The position numbers and the translations under genes are program-made. 10,722 bases of DNA, taken from contig JAWOHX010000064.1 of NCBI GenBank assembly GCA_046484975.1, forward strand, positions 1-10,722, read 5' to 3'. Position 1 is the stretch's first letter, and every line of letters begins with the position of its first letter. Shown here piece by piece: positions 1-6,896 of the stretch. The stretch is from JAWOHX01 sp046484975 (GTDB lineage: Bacteria; Bacillota; Clostridia; DUPQ01). A model generated the notes under the pieces. That model was not told where the DNA came from, ran no database searches, and saw only the letters and a program-made list of their open reading frames with translations.

Positions 1-424
1 TTGCATTGTTGAGTGACATGGCTTCGATTTTGATGGGACTGACGATGATCCCTGTCGTGCTGGGGCTCACCAAATTGCTCAGTAAAGCCAATCCCAGTTT
101 AGCCCGGAATGCAAAATGGATCGGGCTGGTGGGGTTCTCCCTGTTCGCGTGTATGGATATCAGGGCATGGGCCCCAGCGGAAATCAACAGGAACACCGCC
201 ACGAAAATCCCGAAGGGAAGGTCGAACAGCGCCCTCGATGTCTGCTCCAGGGACATGGTCTGTGTATTGAAGGTCAGGTAAAACTGGGTAATCTTCGGCA
301 TGAATTCTGCGATGTTCTGGATCACGCTGGTTGCCAGGAATATCATCAGAATCCCCTGCAGCAGATGAAGGCCTCCCATGATCAAATTGAATCTTCTGAG
401 TTTGTGGAATGTTTCTTCTCTCAT
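1..424 (-). CDS. Heliorhodopsin-like membrane protein, 5' part (runs off the left edge)
   Basis: Heliorhodopsins are seven-helix retinal proteins, inverted in the membrane relative to classical rhodopsins, thought to sense light. ATG at 424 follows a G-rich ribosome site (GGGGGG, about 8 bases upstream). Residues 9-30 contain RRFNLIMGGLHLLQG, matching helix 1 of the family (compare FNRIAGVFHLLQ in heliorhodopsin 48C12, quoted from memory); H20 and Q23 match family residues near the retinal. Residues 66-91 (LFDLPFGIFVAVFLLISAGA, then H86) match helix 2, with H86 equivalent to the conserved helix-2 His. After residue ~91 the match fades: the helix-3 W-x-EY motif carrying the counterion Glu is not seen and the sequence is only weakly hydrophobic, so a frameshift, rearrangement or variant is possible below about position 150. 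The helix-7 retinal Lys lies outside the window. The gene follows the HAD gene after 113 bases. Confidence 0.68.
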   Translation of the reverse strand, partial: MREETFHKLRRFNLIMGGLHLLQGILMIFLATSVIQNIAEFMPKITQFYLTFNTQTMSLEQTSRALFDLPFGIFVAVFLLISAGAHALISIHANRENPTSPIHFAFRAKLGLALLSNLVSPSTTGIIVSPIKIEAMSLNNA

Positions 425-537
425 TGTGGTTTCCCCCCAAAAATAATTTTTTTATTATGAAAAATATACCCATATGGATCGTCTTCAATCATCCGTTGCT
501 CTTTTTTCCCATGCAGCAGCATGCCACAACCGTTGTC
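425..537. other. Intergenic region between HAD gene and heliorhodopsin-like gene
   Basis: These 113 bases are AT-rich near the heliorhodopsin start, with runs of A and T at 440-460 and the G-rich ribosome binding site at about 432-437. No convincing -35/-10 pair could be set; TATATT or CATAAT on the minus strand could be a -10 box. A weak 5-bp hairpin (CATGC/GCATG) lies around 511-525 but has an A-tract rather than a T-tract in the minus direction, so it is not a terminator for the HAD gene. Confidence 0.4.
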
Positions 538-1170
538 CTATTCCATCTCTTTCAGGATATCCAGTATTTCCATGGGGTGTTCCGCAATGTGGTTCGGCTC
601 CCCTTTCTGAATGAGGGTGCGGCAATCCACCCCCCATGTGGCGGATATGATCCGGATGGGCACCTTCTTGCAGGCTTCGATGTCCCTCAGTTCATCCCCC
701 ACATAAACAGCCTCCTTCGAATCCAGTCCCAGTATCTTCAGAAGGTGTCGGATTGGCTTGTCCTTGCCAAAGATATTTTTCTCGGAAAGGACATAGGTGA
801 AATCGGTCATCATGTTGTTTGAAAGGAACTGAAGAATGATATCCTTTCTGTTGGATGAGATGATGGACAACCCGTACCCCTGTGCACGAAGCCTTCCCAT
901 CAGCTCCTGTATCCCGTCATATGCCTTCAGTCCCGGCAGTTCATGCCTGTATATGTTCAGGAATTCCGTTGACAACCCGGGAAGCCTGTAGAGCGGCACT
1001 CCCATGAGCTTGAGCCGTTCCTTCACAGGCAGCGACGCCATCTTCCGCAGCTCCTCTTTTGAAAATTTCCTTTCGGAGTGCTTGTCCATATAGGAATGGA
1101 TGATGTCGATACCCAGTTCGATGGAATCCACGATGGTTCCGTCGAAGTCGAAAATCACATGCTTAATCAA
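538..1170 (-). CDS. HAD-superfamily hydrolase (phosphoglycolate phosphatase-like)
   Basis: A 210-residue HAD hydrolase, probably a cytoplasmic phosphatase acting on a small phosphorylated metabolite; the substrate cannot be read from the sequence. Motif I is DFDGT at residues 8-12 (nucleophile D8, acid/base D10), motif II is the S-S-N stretch near 105-107, a Lys at 136 or 138 serves motif III, and motif IV is GDE-x-x-D at 158-163. A helical cap (about residues 16-85) follows motif I, as in the Gph/PGMB-type subfamily. The start is TTG at 1170, fixed by an AAGGAGAA ribosome site about 7 bases upstream and by motif I beginning only a few residues in; no upstream ATG fits. It overlaps the last 8 bases of the preceding flavodoxin-domain gene, so the two are probably co-translated, but a functional link is not evident. 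Confidence 0.88.
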   Translation of the reverse strand: MIKHVIFDFDGTIVDSIELGIDIIHSYMDKHSERKFSKEELRKMASLPVKERLKLMGVPLYRLPGLSTEFLNIYRHELPGLKAYDGIQELMGRLRAQGYGLSIISSNRKDIILQFLSNNMMTDFTYVLSEKNIFGKDKPIRHLLKILGLDSKEAVYVGDELRDIEACKKVPIRIISATWGVDCRTLIQKGEPNHIAEHPMEILDILKEME

Positions 1171-1702
1171 TCTGTTCTCCTTTTACCTTCTCCAAAAGGG
1201 GCCGGATGGTTTTCTTGTCTGTCCAGTCAACGGGCCGGTTGAAAACGGACATCATTCCCGGTTCATTGTTATCCAGCGAATCCTTCTTCTGCAGGTTTCT
1301 TTTCAGAAGCCCCATCAGTACCTTGTGCGTGAAACTGAGCTTGGCATATTCAAAACCACCCCTGAAATGATAATGTTCGACAGTTTCCTGCATCTCATCG
1401 GTGAAGTTGCTGGTCCGGATGTCCTCGATGGCTTTTGGAGTTGCCGGGGAGGCTCCCACGGAAAAAACGATGATCTTTTTTTCTCTCAGTCTCTGGTAAT
1501 TTTTTTTGATCAGGGTGAATCCAAGGATCCCCACAGGATACAATGCCCCGCCGTATACAATGGTATCATATCCCAACAAAGCCTCCGGAGAGGTCTTGTT
1601 CCCTTCCAGCAAGTCCGCATCCAGTTCCCTGGCGATCCATTCCGCATATTTCCTGGTGCTGCCGTACCTTGTCCTGTAAACCACCGCTGTCTTATTCGTC
1701 AT
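1163..1702 (-). CDS. Flavodoxin-domain protein (HemG/Flavodoxin_5-like)
   Basis: A 179-residue cytoplasmic flavodoxin-fold protein expected to bind FMN and carry out one- or two-electron transfer. The N-terminal phosphate-binding loop is at residues 9-16 (YRTRYGST), followed by an amphipathic helix; strand 3 with YGGALYP (residues 50-56) and IIVFSVGASPA (77-87) match the flavin-contacting loops of flavodoxin-domain proteins related to protoporphyrinogen oxidase HemG. The extra C-terminal segment with F-R-G-G-F-E and Lys/Arg-rich helices also recalls that group. HemG activity is not proven: no heme genes are nearby. I chose the ATG at 1702 because the flavin loop starts right after it; an ATG at 1732 would add 10 unrelated residues and has no ribosome site. 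A short ORF with its own ribosome site overlaps this start (see 1692-1775). Confidence 0.8.
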   Translation of the reverse strand: MTNKTAVVYRTRYGSTRKYAEWIARELDADLLEGNKTSPEALLGYDTIVYGGALYPVGILGFTLIKKNYQRLREKKIIVFSVGASPATPKAIEDIRTSNFTDEMQETVEHYHFRGGFEYAKLSFTHKVLMGLLKRNLQKKDSLDNNEPGMMSVFNRPVDWTDKKTIRPLLEKVKGEQID

Positions 1703-1775
1703 GCAGGTTGCAATGCCTTTCCAGCACAACATCCGGTATGATGATGAGGGTTATGCATTTTTTCTTTGTATTCAT
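1692..1775 (-). CDS. Possible 27-residue leader ORF overlapping the flavodoxin start
   Basis: ATG at 1775 is preceded by an AAGGA box with a 6-base spacing. It opens a 27-codon frame starting MNTKKKC and rich in Ile/Leu/Val in the middle, ending at a TAA 11 bases inside the flavodoxin-domain gene. The flavodoxin ATG itself has only a weak GGAAAGG box 13 bases away, so translation could depend on reinitiation after this short frame. No known leader peptide is recognised, and a chance ORF is equally possible. Confidence 0.3.
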   Translation of the reverse strand: MNTKKKCITLIIIPDVVLERHCNLHDE

Positions 1776-1793
1776 CCTCTTTCCTTTGCTTGT

Positions 1794-1802
1794 ATTCTAC
1801 CA
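1794..1802 (-). promoter_or_regulatory. Possible extended -10 promoter before the flavodoxin-domain gene
   Basis: The minus strand reads TGGTAGAAT, a full TGnTAnAAT extended -10 box, a few bases after the stop codon of the symporter gene. A TTGACA lies only 8 bases upstream and is too close to be its -35. It would start a transcript about 85 bases before the flavodoxin ATG and just before the possible leader ORF. This is a sequence match only. Confidence 0.35.
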
Positions 1803-1809
1803 CAACCTG

Positions 1810-3249
1810 TCAAATGAGTTCTTTTTTCATGGCTTCCAGCTCCTCTTCCGTGACGCTGGTGCTCTCCGTCTTGCCCCTTTTGAACTCCAGATAATCCCTG
1901 AGCCTGTCGTTCATCTGTTTTGACAGGGGATACTTCCTGGCAAAAAGGATGGTGACCGCCAGAAGGACCACGGGTATCACAAAGACAATGAATCGCAGTG
2001 CGGCAATGAAGGAGTCAGGCTGGGCATACAGCACCTCCACCCCATCCACCGTATCAGGTTTCATGTAGCCTGAGAATTCCAGGATGAGGGATACGAGGAA
2101 TATCCCAAGAGCTGAGGACGATTTTCTGGCAAAGGTCATGATCCCGCTGAAGGAGCCACTTTTTCTCTCATTGAAATACAGTTCCCCCACATCGGTGACA
2201 TCGGGGTACATGGTCCATGCCATGACGATGCATCCGGAAAGACCCGCACCGATGACAGCGGCAATGACATAAATCGCCCAGGCGGGCCATTCCGCGCCAT
2301 AGATTCCAAGGAAGGCCGCACCCAGGATCCATACCGCCGCGCCAGCCATGAAGGTCTGGGCTTTCCCCACCTTCACCGCCGCCTTCACGACGATGGGCAG
2401 GAACACAATCTGGGATATGAGCATGGTCCCCAGCACAAAATCCAGTTCCCCCGGTCTTTGCAGGAAATATTTCATGTAATAGGCAAAAATGGACGAGATG
2501 ACATCCATGGAGAAAAAGGCGAGGAGATACATGACGATGAGGATCCGGAAGGACCGGATCTTGATGGGTGAAAGGAAAATGTCAAAGGAGAACTTGCTTT
2601 TCGTCCCGGTCATTGGCGCCCTTTCCCTGCAGACAAAGAAGATGGAGAAAAGGGGGATGGCGAAAAATATCCCGAAAACCAGTCCCAGCAGGATATATCC
2701 CGTCCTGACGTCGGGGGCCGCTTTCACTATCTGCATGGGGATCACCGCACATAAAAGGGACGAGACCTGGGAAAAAAACAGCCTGGTCCCGTTCAGGACC
2801 GTCCTTTCCTTGTATTCCATGCTCACTTCACTGCTCATGGAGGAATAGGGCACCATGATGATGGTGGAGACTGTGGAATAGAACAGATAGGCGAAGAGGA
2901 TGTAGATGAATGTCGCGGTCTGGGAGGAAAACCCCACCGGCCACCAGAGCATGGTGAACGCCGCGATGATGCCGAAGGAGCCAATCAGGATGTATGGACG
3001 CCTTCTTCCGTACTTAGACCGTGTATTGTCGGTGATCAGCCCCATCATGGGGTCCGAAACCGCATCCCATATCCTGCTGATGAGAACGATGGTTCCTGCC
3101 AGGGCGGGGTTTAGTTTCACCACATCCGTGAGAAAGATCAGGTAGAAGAAATTGACGATGAGCTGTGCACCGCCTCCGAAAATGTCCCCGGCGCCAAAAA
3201 CCATCATCTCGAATTTTCCCAGTTTTTTCTGGGATGTCAGATTTTTCAT
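1810..3249 (-). CDS. GPH-family (MelB-like) cation:sugar symporter
   Basis: A 479-residue, 12-helix MFS transporter of the glycoside-pentoside-hexuronide:cation symporter family, in the cytoplasmic membrane. The signature is clear: FGAGDIFGGG at residues 18-27 (D22 matches the sugar-binding Asp of MelB helix I) and WDAVSDPMMG at 61-70, where D62 and D66 match the MelB cation-site pair D-x-x-x-D; this is followed by the basic loop RSKYGRRRP (77-85). The full length and many Gly/aromatic-rich helices fit the family. The C-terminal tail (from about 455) is charged and cytoplasmic. ATG at 3249 has a GGGG/AGG ribosome site. It is the last gene of the sugar operon, 19 bases after the lyase-like gene, and probably imports the product of that protein; the family and partners favour a hexuronide or glycoside, but the substrate is inferred only. 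Confidence 0.92.
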   Translation of the reverse strand: MKNLTSQKKLGKFEMMVFGAGDIFGGGAQLIVNFFYLIFLTDVVKLNPALAGTIVLISRIWDAVSDPMMGLITDNTRSKYGRRRPYILIGSFGIIAAFTMLWWPVGFSSQTATFIYILFAYLFYSTVSTIIMVPYSSMSSEVSMEYKERTVLNGTRLFFSQVSSLLCAVIPMQIVKAAPDVRTGYILLGLVFGIFFAIPLFSIFFVCRERAPMTGTKSKFSFDIFLSPIKIRSFRILIVMYLLAFFSMDVISSIFAYYMKYFLQRPGELDFVLGTMLISQIVFLPIVVKAAVKVGKAQTFMAGAAVWILGAAFLGIYGAEWPAWAIYVIAAVIGAGLSGCIVMAWTMYPDVTDVGELYFNERKSGSFSGIMTFARKSSSALGIFLVSLILEFSGYMKPDTVDGVEVLYAQPDSFIAALRFIVFVIPVVLLAVTILFARKYPLSKQMNDRLRDYLEFKRGKTESTSVTEEELEAMKKELI

Positions 3250-3268
3250 GTTCCTGCCCCTTTCTGGT

Positions 3269-5221
3269 TCAATATTCCCTAGTCATGCCATTGAAGTTCA
3301 AGACGAGGCTTTCCCCGCCAAAGGAGAATTCCATGGTCCCCGCCTCCCTGTCGTTGGAAGCATAAGGGGAATCATGCCTCATGTACCGGGTATCCGCGAA
3401 ATCCCCGTCCACCCGGAACTCCTTGCCGTACTCAAGGGAGAGCATCCTTCCGCCAGAGGAATACGTCAGGGTATTCCCGTCATAGGACACGGGATTTGTC
3501 AATATTCTGGCCATGAATCCTTCAAAGGACCCATCCCCTTCCCTTGTCCCCATCTCACAGATCCAATAGGTTTCGCTGCCCTGTTGGATCAAGTCGTCGG
3601 AGGATCCTTCAATATATGACAGTTCGTTCCTGGCGATGAACGCCACATAGACATCCCCCAGCCTGCCAAAGGCATACCTTCCCTCGATGATTGTTTCGTC
3701 CAACAGCTCCGAAGGGAAATAGGCATGGGTGAAATGGACCAGGGATCTTTCCATGAATCCTTTTTTGTCCGGGATGCGATAGATGCTCAGGTTGATGTTC
3801 TCTTCCTGCACGGAATGCGGCATCCTCCCGTTGCCCACCCAGTATCCGGGTGAACCACTCAAGGCCCCCCGATCGGAAAGAGCCTTTGCCGGATGGCTGT
3901 GGAAAAGGCTGATCTGGTCGGACAGGGTGATGCCGAAGGGGTGCTGCTGGTCCCCAAACCCCCCGGGCTGATGGCTTTGGGCAGTGGCCATGAGATAATA
4001 TGGTGTCCTGTATGTATAGGTGTCTGCCCGTTGGATGGCCACCCCGTTGGTCACGGGATTCAAAATCCGGGAGACCAGCGGGAGCAGGTTGAGTTTCCTG
4101 AGAAGGGTGATATTGACCATTTTCAAATCGTTGAGGAACTCATTGGAGAACATGTTGTTCCTGTCCACGTAATCGATGGTGTTGGCGATGACCTGATGGT
4201 TGGTGAAGGCCTCCATGGCCCACTGCATCATGATCTGGCGGGTCTGCAGGCCAATGAGGCCTTTCTCTTCCAGTTCCTCCAGGTGAAGGCCGTTGGAGGC
4301 CTTGATGACGGTCGTCCCGGTGTCCCGGGCAATTTTTTTCAAAACTTCCGGAATTTCATAATTCGACATGTAGATGAAACAAAGGTCCATGCCGATTCTT
4401 TCCCCCGGATCCACAGGGAAACCGTAGGCGTGCTGTATGACCGCCCTCATGGAGTTCCCTGCTTCTCCACTTTTCCGGTTGCGTTCATATGCCCTTCCAC
4501 TTGTGGACACGAATGTCCCCCGGTAGGATTGTGAGGCCACGTCATACAGCAGAAGGTCCATGATGATGGAGGCCTTCATGACGATTTCCTCATCCTCCGC
4601 GAATTCAATGAGATTTGCCAGGGGGGCGATGTCCTCCACATAATATACATTGGAGTACCATTCCGTGAAGCCGTAGAGCCAGCGCTGTTCCAGCCATATG
4701 AGGATCCTTTCCCGGGCTGCTTCCATGTGCTCCTCCCCCGTCCATCCCGTGTTGGTGAACACCTCGCCGGGGTAAAGTTTCCCGACCAGGTATTCCGCGG
4801 TGGCGAACAGAAGCTGGTGGTTCTCCGACCAGAAGCACATGCTGTCCTCGCCCGGCTGGTCCATCCAGTACCTAAATCCAAGAAGTGAATCCTTCAGCCT
4901 GGCGGATATCCCCGGCTCCAGTTTGTCATGGTGAACATAGAGGATGCGCAGGATGGGCATGATCCTGAAATCCGCACAGTCATAGCGGCCGTCGATATAG
5001 TCACAGGCTCCGATGAGGTGGTCATAGGAGACCGGCAGGATGCCGTTTTCCAGCTGGTACAGAACCAGGCTTGCATTGTCCTGCATGCTCTCCGCAGGCC
5101 TCGCAGGCAACTTTTTGATTTTGTCGTTTCTGGAGATGTCGGCATATACCCAGGCGCCGAGAATTCCCAGAATCAGAAGGACCGCTGCGATGACAATCAA
5201 AATCTTCAACCCCTTTTTCAT
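3269..5221 (-). CDS. Membrane-anchored protein of unknown function, polysaccharide-lyase-like
   Basis: A 650-residue protein with one N-terminal membrane segment (residues 6-26) after a KKGLK basic start, so the bulk should lie outside the membrane. Residues ~45-420 are alpha-helical with aromatic-rich motifs: CFWSENHQLLFATAEYLVG (129-147), GFTEWYSNVYYVED (184-197) and GTFVSTSGRAYERN (235-248). Residues ~430-650 look beta-rich. An alpha/alpha-barrel plus beta-sheet domain is the layout of alginate, heparin and chondroitin lyases, and N134-H135, Y193/Y194 and R243 would be candidate catalytic residues; this assignment rests on motif style and context, not on a recognised family. The ATG at 5221 overlaps the stop of the dehydrogenase gene (ATGA) with an AGGAGAG ribosome site. 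The dehydrogenase, ThuA-like and symporter neighbours support a role in breaking down or tailoring a sugar polymer at the cell surface. A glycoside hydrolase with an (alpha/alpha)6 barrel is the main alternative. Confidence 0.6.
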   Translation of the reverse strand: MKKGLKILIVIAAVLLILGILGAWVYADISRNDKIKKLPARPAESMQDNASLVLYQLENGILPVSYDHLIGACDYIDGRYDCADFRIMPILRILYVHHDKLEPGISARLKDSLLGFRYWMDQPGEDSMCFWSENHQLLFATAEYLVGKLYPGEVFTNTGWTGEEHMEAARERILIWLEQRWLYGFTEWYSNVYYVEDIAPLANLIEFAEDEEIVMKASIIMDLLLYDVASQSYRGTFVSTSGRAYERNRKSGEAGNSMRAVIQHAYGFPVDPGERIGMDLCFIYMSNYEIPEVLKKIARDTGTTVIKASNGLHLEELEEKGLIGLQTRQIMMQWAMEAFTNHQVIANTIDYVDRNNMFSNEFLNDLKMVNITLLRKLNLLPLVSRILNPVTNGVAIQRADTYTYRTPYYLMATAQSHQPGGFGDQQHPFGITLSDQISLFHSHPAKALSDRGALSGSPGYWVGNGRMPHSVQEENINLSIYRIPDKKGFMERSLVHFTHAYFPSELLDETIIEGRYAFGRLGDVYVAFIARNELSYIEGSSDDLIQQGSETYWICEMGTREGDGSFEGFMARILTNPVSYDGNTLTYSSGGRMLSLEYGKEFRVDGDFADTRYMRHDSPYASNDREAGTMEFSFGGESLVLNFNGMTREY

Positions 5222-6204
5222 TCTCTCCTGTCTCCGTCCTCATATATTTTTGCAATCTCTTCCAGCACGGCCAGGGAGTCGTCCCCTGTGCAGAGATGCG
5301 GGATTTCCTTGTTGACCCAGTCCCGAAACCCGATGAGGCTGCCCTGGGCGGGATGGATGACCAGGCCACCCGGCTTGGCCTTCATCTTTTTGATGCCATG
5401 GAAACTCATGGAGGACCCGTGCACCTTCCGGTAGGAAATCGTACCCTTGTCCCCGATGAATTCCATCACGGCGGGCCGTTCCTTTTGTTCCGCCATGGTG
5501 CAGGCAAACTGCAGGATTGTCCCGTTTTCCATGACAGCCTGGAAACAGGAAAAATCCTCGGTTTCGGATTCCGGGAACCTGAATTTTCCGAGGATGGCGT
5601 TTACATCCTTCAGCCTGCAGTCCAGTGCCCACAGGATGATGTCCAGAAAATGGGATCCCTGGGTAATAAGCGATCCTCCTCCGGATTTCGCAAGGCTCCC
5701 GTGCCAGGGGGCCTTGGTAAAATATGTGATGTCCCTGCTCCATGGGACATAACAGCGCACATAACGGATGTCCCCGAGCAGTCCCTGCCGGATGGCCTGC
5801 ACTGCCGAATAGCAATTCCTGTCGTAACGATACTGGTAGTTCACCGCCACTTTGATCCCCGCCTCCCCGGCGAGTTCCATGATGCGTTTTCCATTTCCTG
5901 CATCCGTGGTCAGTGGTTTTTCACAGAAGATATGTTTGCCGTGCAAAATGGCTGCCTCCATCACGGGATCATGCAGCCAGTGGGGCAGAGCGATATAGAC
6001 ACAGTCAACACCGTCATCCGCCAGCAGTTCGTTGTAGTCGATATACGCCTTTGCCTTTTTGAATCTTCTGGAATGCCTGTCCAACTTGGATGAGTCGATG
6101 TCACACAGGGCCGTCACCCTCACACCCCGGGTCAGACGGAACAAAATCATCATGGATTCAGCGATGGATCCAAGCCCGATGACACCCAACTTCATGTCAT
6201 TCAT
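5218..6204 (-). CDS. Gfo/Idh/MocA-family oxidoreductase
   Basis: A 328-residue cytoplasmic NAD(P)-dependent dehydrogenase of the glucose-fructose oxidoreductase / inositol dehydrogenase family. The Rossmann motif is GVIGLGSIAES at residues 7-17, with an acidic residue at the end of strand 2 (CDID, 34-37) favouring NAD. The family motif EKP is at 95-97 (FCEKPLTTD) and the GSHFLDIILWA segment at 183-193 carries the usual active-site H185 and D188. The ATG at 6204 overlaps the stop of the ThuA-like gene (ATGA) with a GGAGGG ribosome site; a longer reading to 6339 would only overlap that gene. Its own stop overlaps the next start. In this operon it would oxidise or reduce a sugar, uronate or their derivative released by the lyase-like protein and taken up by the symporter; the exact substrate is not readable. 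Confidence 0.92.
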   Translation of the reverse strand: MNDMKLGVIGLGSIAESMMILFRLTRGVRVTALCDIDSSKLDRHSRRFKKAKAYIDYNELLADDGVDCVYIALPHWLHDPVMEAAILHGKHIFCEKPLTTDAGNGKRIMELAGEAGIKVAVNYQYRYDRNCYSAVQAIRQGLLGDIRYVRCYVPWSRDITYFTKAPWHGSLAKSGGGSLITQGSHFLDIILWALDCRLKDVNAILGKFRFPESETEDFSCFQAVMENGTILQFACTMAEQKERPAVMEFIGDKGTISYRKVHGSSMSFHGIKKMKAKPGGLVIHPAQGSLIGFRDWVNKEIPHLCTGDDSLAVLEEIAKIYEDGDRRE

Positions 6205-6791
6205 CTTCCATTCTCCCTCCGATTCAGAAAATGCAAGGCATCCAGCAGTATGGCGGTGGTCTCCGGATGATCGAACACCTCTTTCCTGTGCCCCGGGATG
6301 AAACAAGCCACTCTTCCCCCATGATGACGCCTTTTCCAATATATCGGCATGCCGTTTCCCTCAAGAGCCACTTCACAGTCCTGAACCAGTGCATGGTGGT
6401 AGAGTTCATCCCGGACGGTGTAGTTGACAAAGCCCGCAATGCAGATGTCCTCAACCTTGTCATGTCCCAGGAAAATGCTTCCCAGCATGTCGGTATAGGC
6501 CTTGTTCCCCTTGAAAGAGGCCGTGGATCCATGCAGGGATAGGACATTCCCCCCCTGGTTCACATATTCAACGATCTTTTGGATGCAGCCGGTGTTCTTA
6601 ATGTTCTCCTTGACATGGAAAAACAAGACCAGGCAGTCAAAACCAGCCAGGTCAAGGTCTTTGATCCTGCCCAGCTTCCTGACATGGAGCATGCGGTACA
6701 TATCCAATCCGTTGATTATTTTTTTTGCCTTTTTGATTCCTGCGGGAGGAGGGTGAAACCGTCCGTTGGATATGAATAAAAGGGATCTCAT
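6201..6791 (-). CDS. ThuA-like protein (class I glutamine-amidotransferase-like fold)
   Basis: A 196-residue ThuA-domain protein. ThuA proteins occur in sugar utilisation loci next to Gfo/Idh/MocA dehydrogenases and are linked to ketosugar metabolism (trehalose, trehalulose), but their biochemistry is poorly defined. Family features seen: QGGNVLSLHGSTASFK at residues 79-94, FLGHDK at 107-112, the DELYH segment at 128-132, GGRV at 158-161 and PGHRKEVFDHPE at 166-177. No catalytic Cys is seen at the nucleophile elbow, as is usual for ThuA. The start is ATG 6791 with an AAAGGAG ribosome site 5 bases upstream; an ATG at 6866 lies within the operator palindrome and upstream of the expected transcript start. 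First gene of the operon, coupled to the dehydrogenase by an ATGA overlap. Confidence 0.82.
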   Translation of the reverse strand: MRSLLFISNGRFHPPPAGIKKAKKIINGLDMYRMLHVRKLGRIKDLDLAGFDCLVLFFHVKENIKNTGCIQKIVEYVNQGGNVLSLHGSTASFKGNKAYTDMLGSIFLGHDKVEDICIAGFVNYTVRDELYHHALVQDCEVALEGNGMPIYWKRRHHGGRVACFIPGHRKEVFDHPETTAILLDALHFLNRRENGR

Positions 6792-6826
6792 TGGGTCTCC
6801 TTTGTCATGATTCAGGACATACGCCC

Positions 6827-6855
6827 ATTTTAACAAAATCCTTTCGCCATTACAA
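6827..6855 (-). promoter_or_regulatory. Sigma-A-type promoter of the sugar operon
   Basis: On the minus strand a -35 box TTGTAA (6855-6850) and a -10 box TAAAAT (6832-6827) are separated by exactly 17 bases, and the -10 carries the TGn extension. It ends about 36 bases before the ThuA ATG. No other promoter is evident before the four genes, which therefore probably form one transcript. Confidence 0.6.
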
Positions 6856-6868
6856 TGGATTTCCATTG
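6853..6868. promoter_or_regulatory. 16-bp palindrome overlapping the -35 box (likely operator)
   Basis: CAATGGATTTCCATTG consists of two perfect 7-base arms around a 2-base centre and covers the first half of the -35 box of the sugar operon promoter. Its size and place suit a repressor or activator of the LacI, GntR or AraC type that senses the sugar. No regulator gene is present in this window. No second copy was noticed. Confidence 0.5.
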
Positions 6869-6896
6869 AATTGGCACTGCGTCATTTCAGTCCTTT

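Noticed and set aside
511..525. CATGC/GCATG hairpin as terminator of the HAD gene
   Set aside because: Stem too short and followed by A rather than T on the transcribed strand.
2489..2848. Long plus-strand open frame inside the symporter gene
   Set aside because: It is antisense to a well-supported GPH transporter, rich in Met/Lys/Arg, with no domain pattern or ribosome site.
3893..4534. 213-codon plus-strand frame antisense to the lyase-like gene
   Set aside because: Shadow of the opposite coding frame; no family signature and no upstream signals.
5296..6093. 265-codon plus-strand frame antisense to the dehydrogenase gene
   Set aside because: Antisense to a clear Gfo/Idh/MocA gene; composition is that of a mirror frame.
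6205..6339. N-terminal extension of the dehydrogenase gene
   Set aside because: Overlaps the ThuA-like gene and precedes the Rossmann motif by an unrelated stretch; the coupled ATG at 6204 fits.
6792..6866. 25-codon N-terminal extension of the ThuA-like gene
   Set aside because: It would start in the operator palindrome and upstream of the predicted transcript start; ATG 6791 has the ribosome site.
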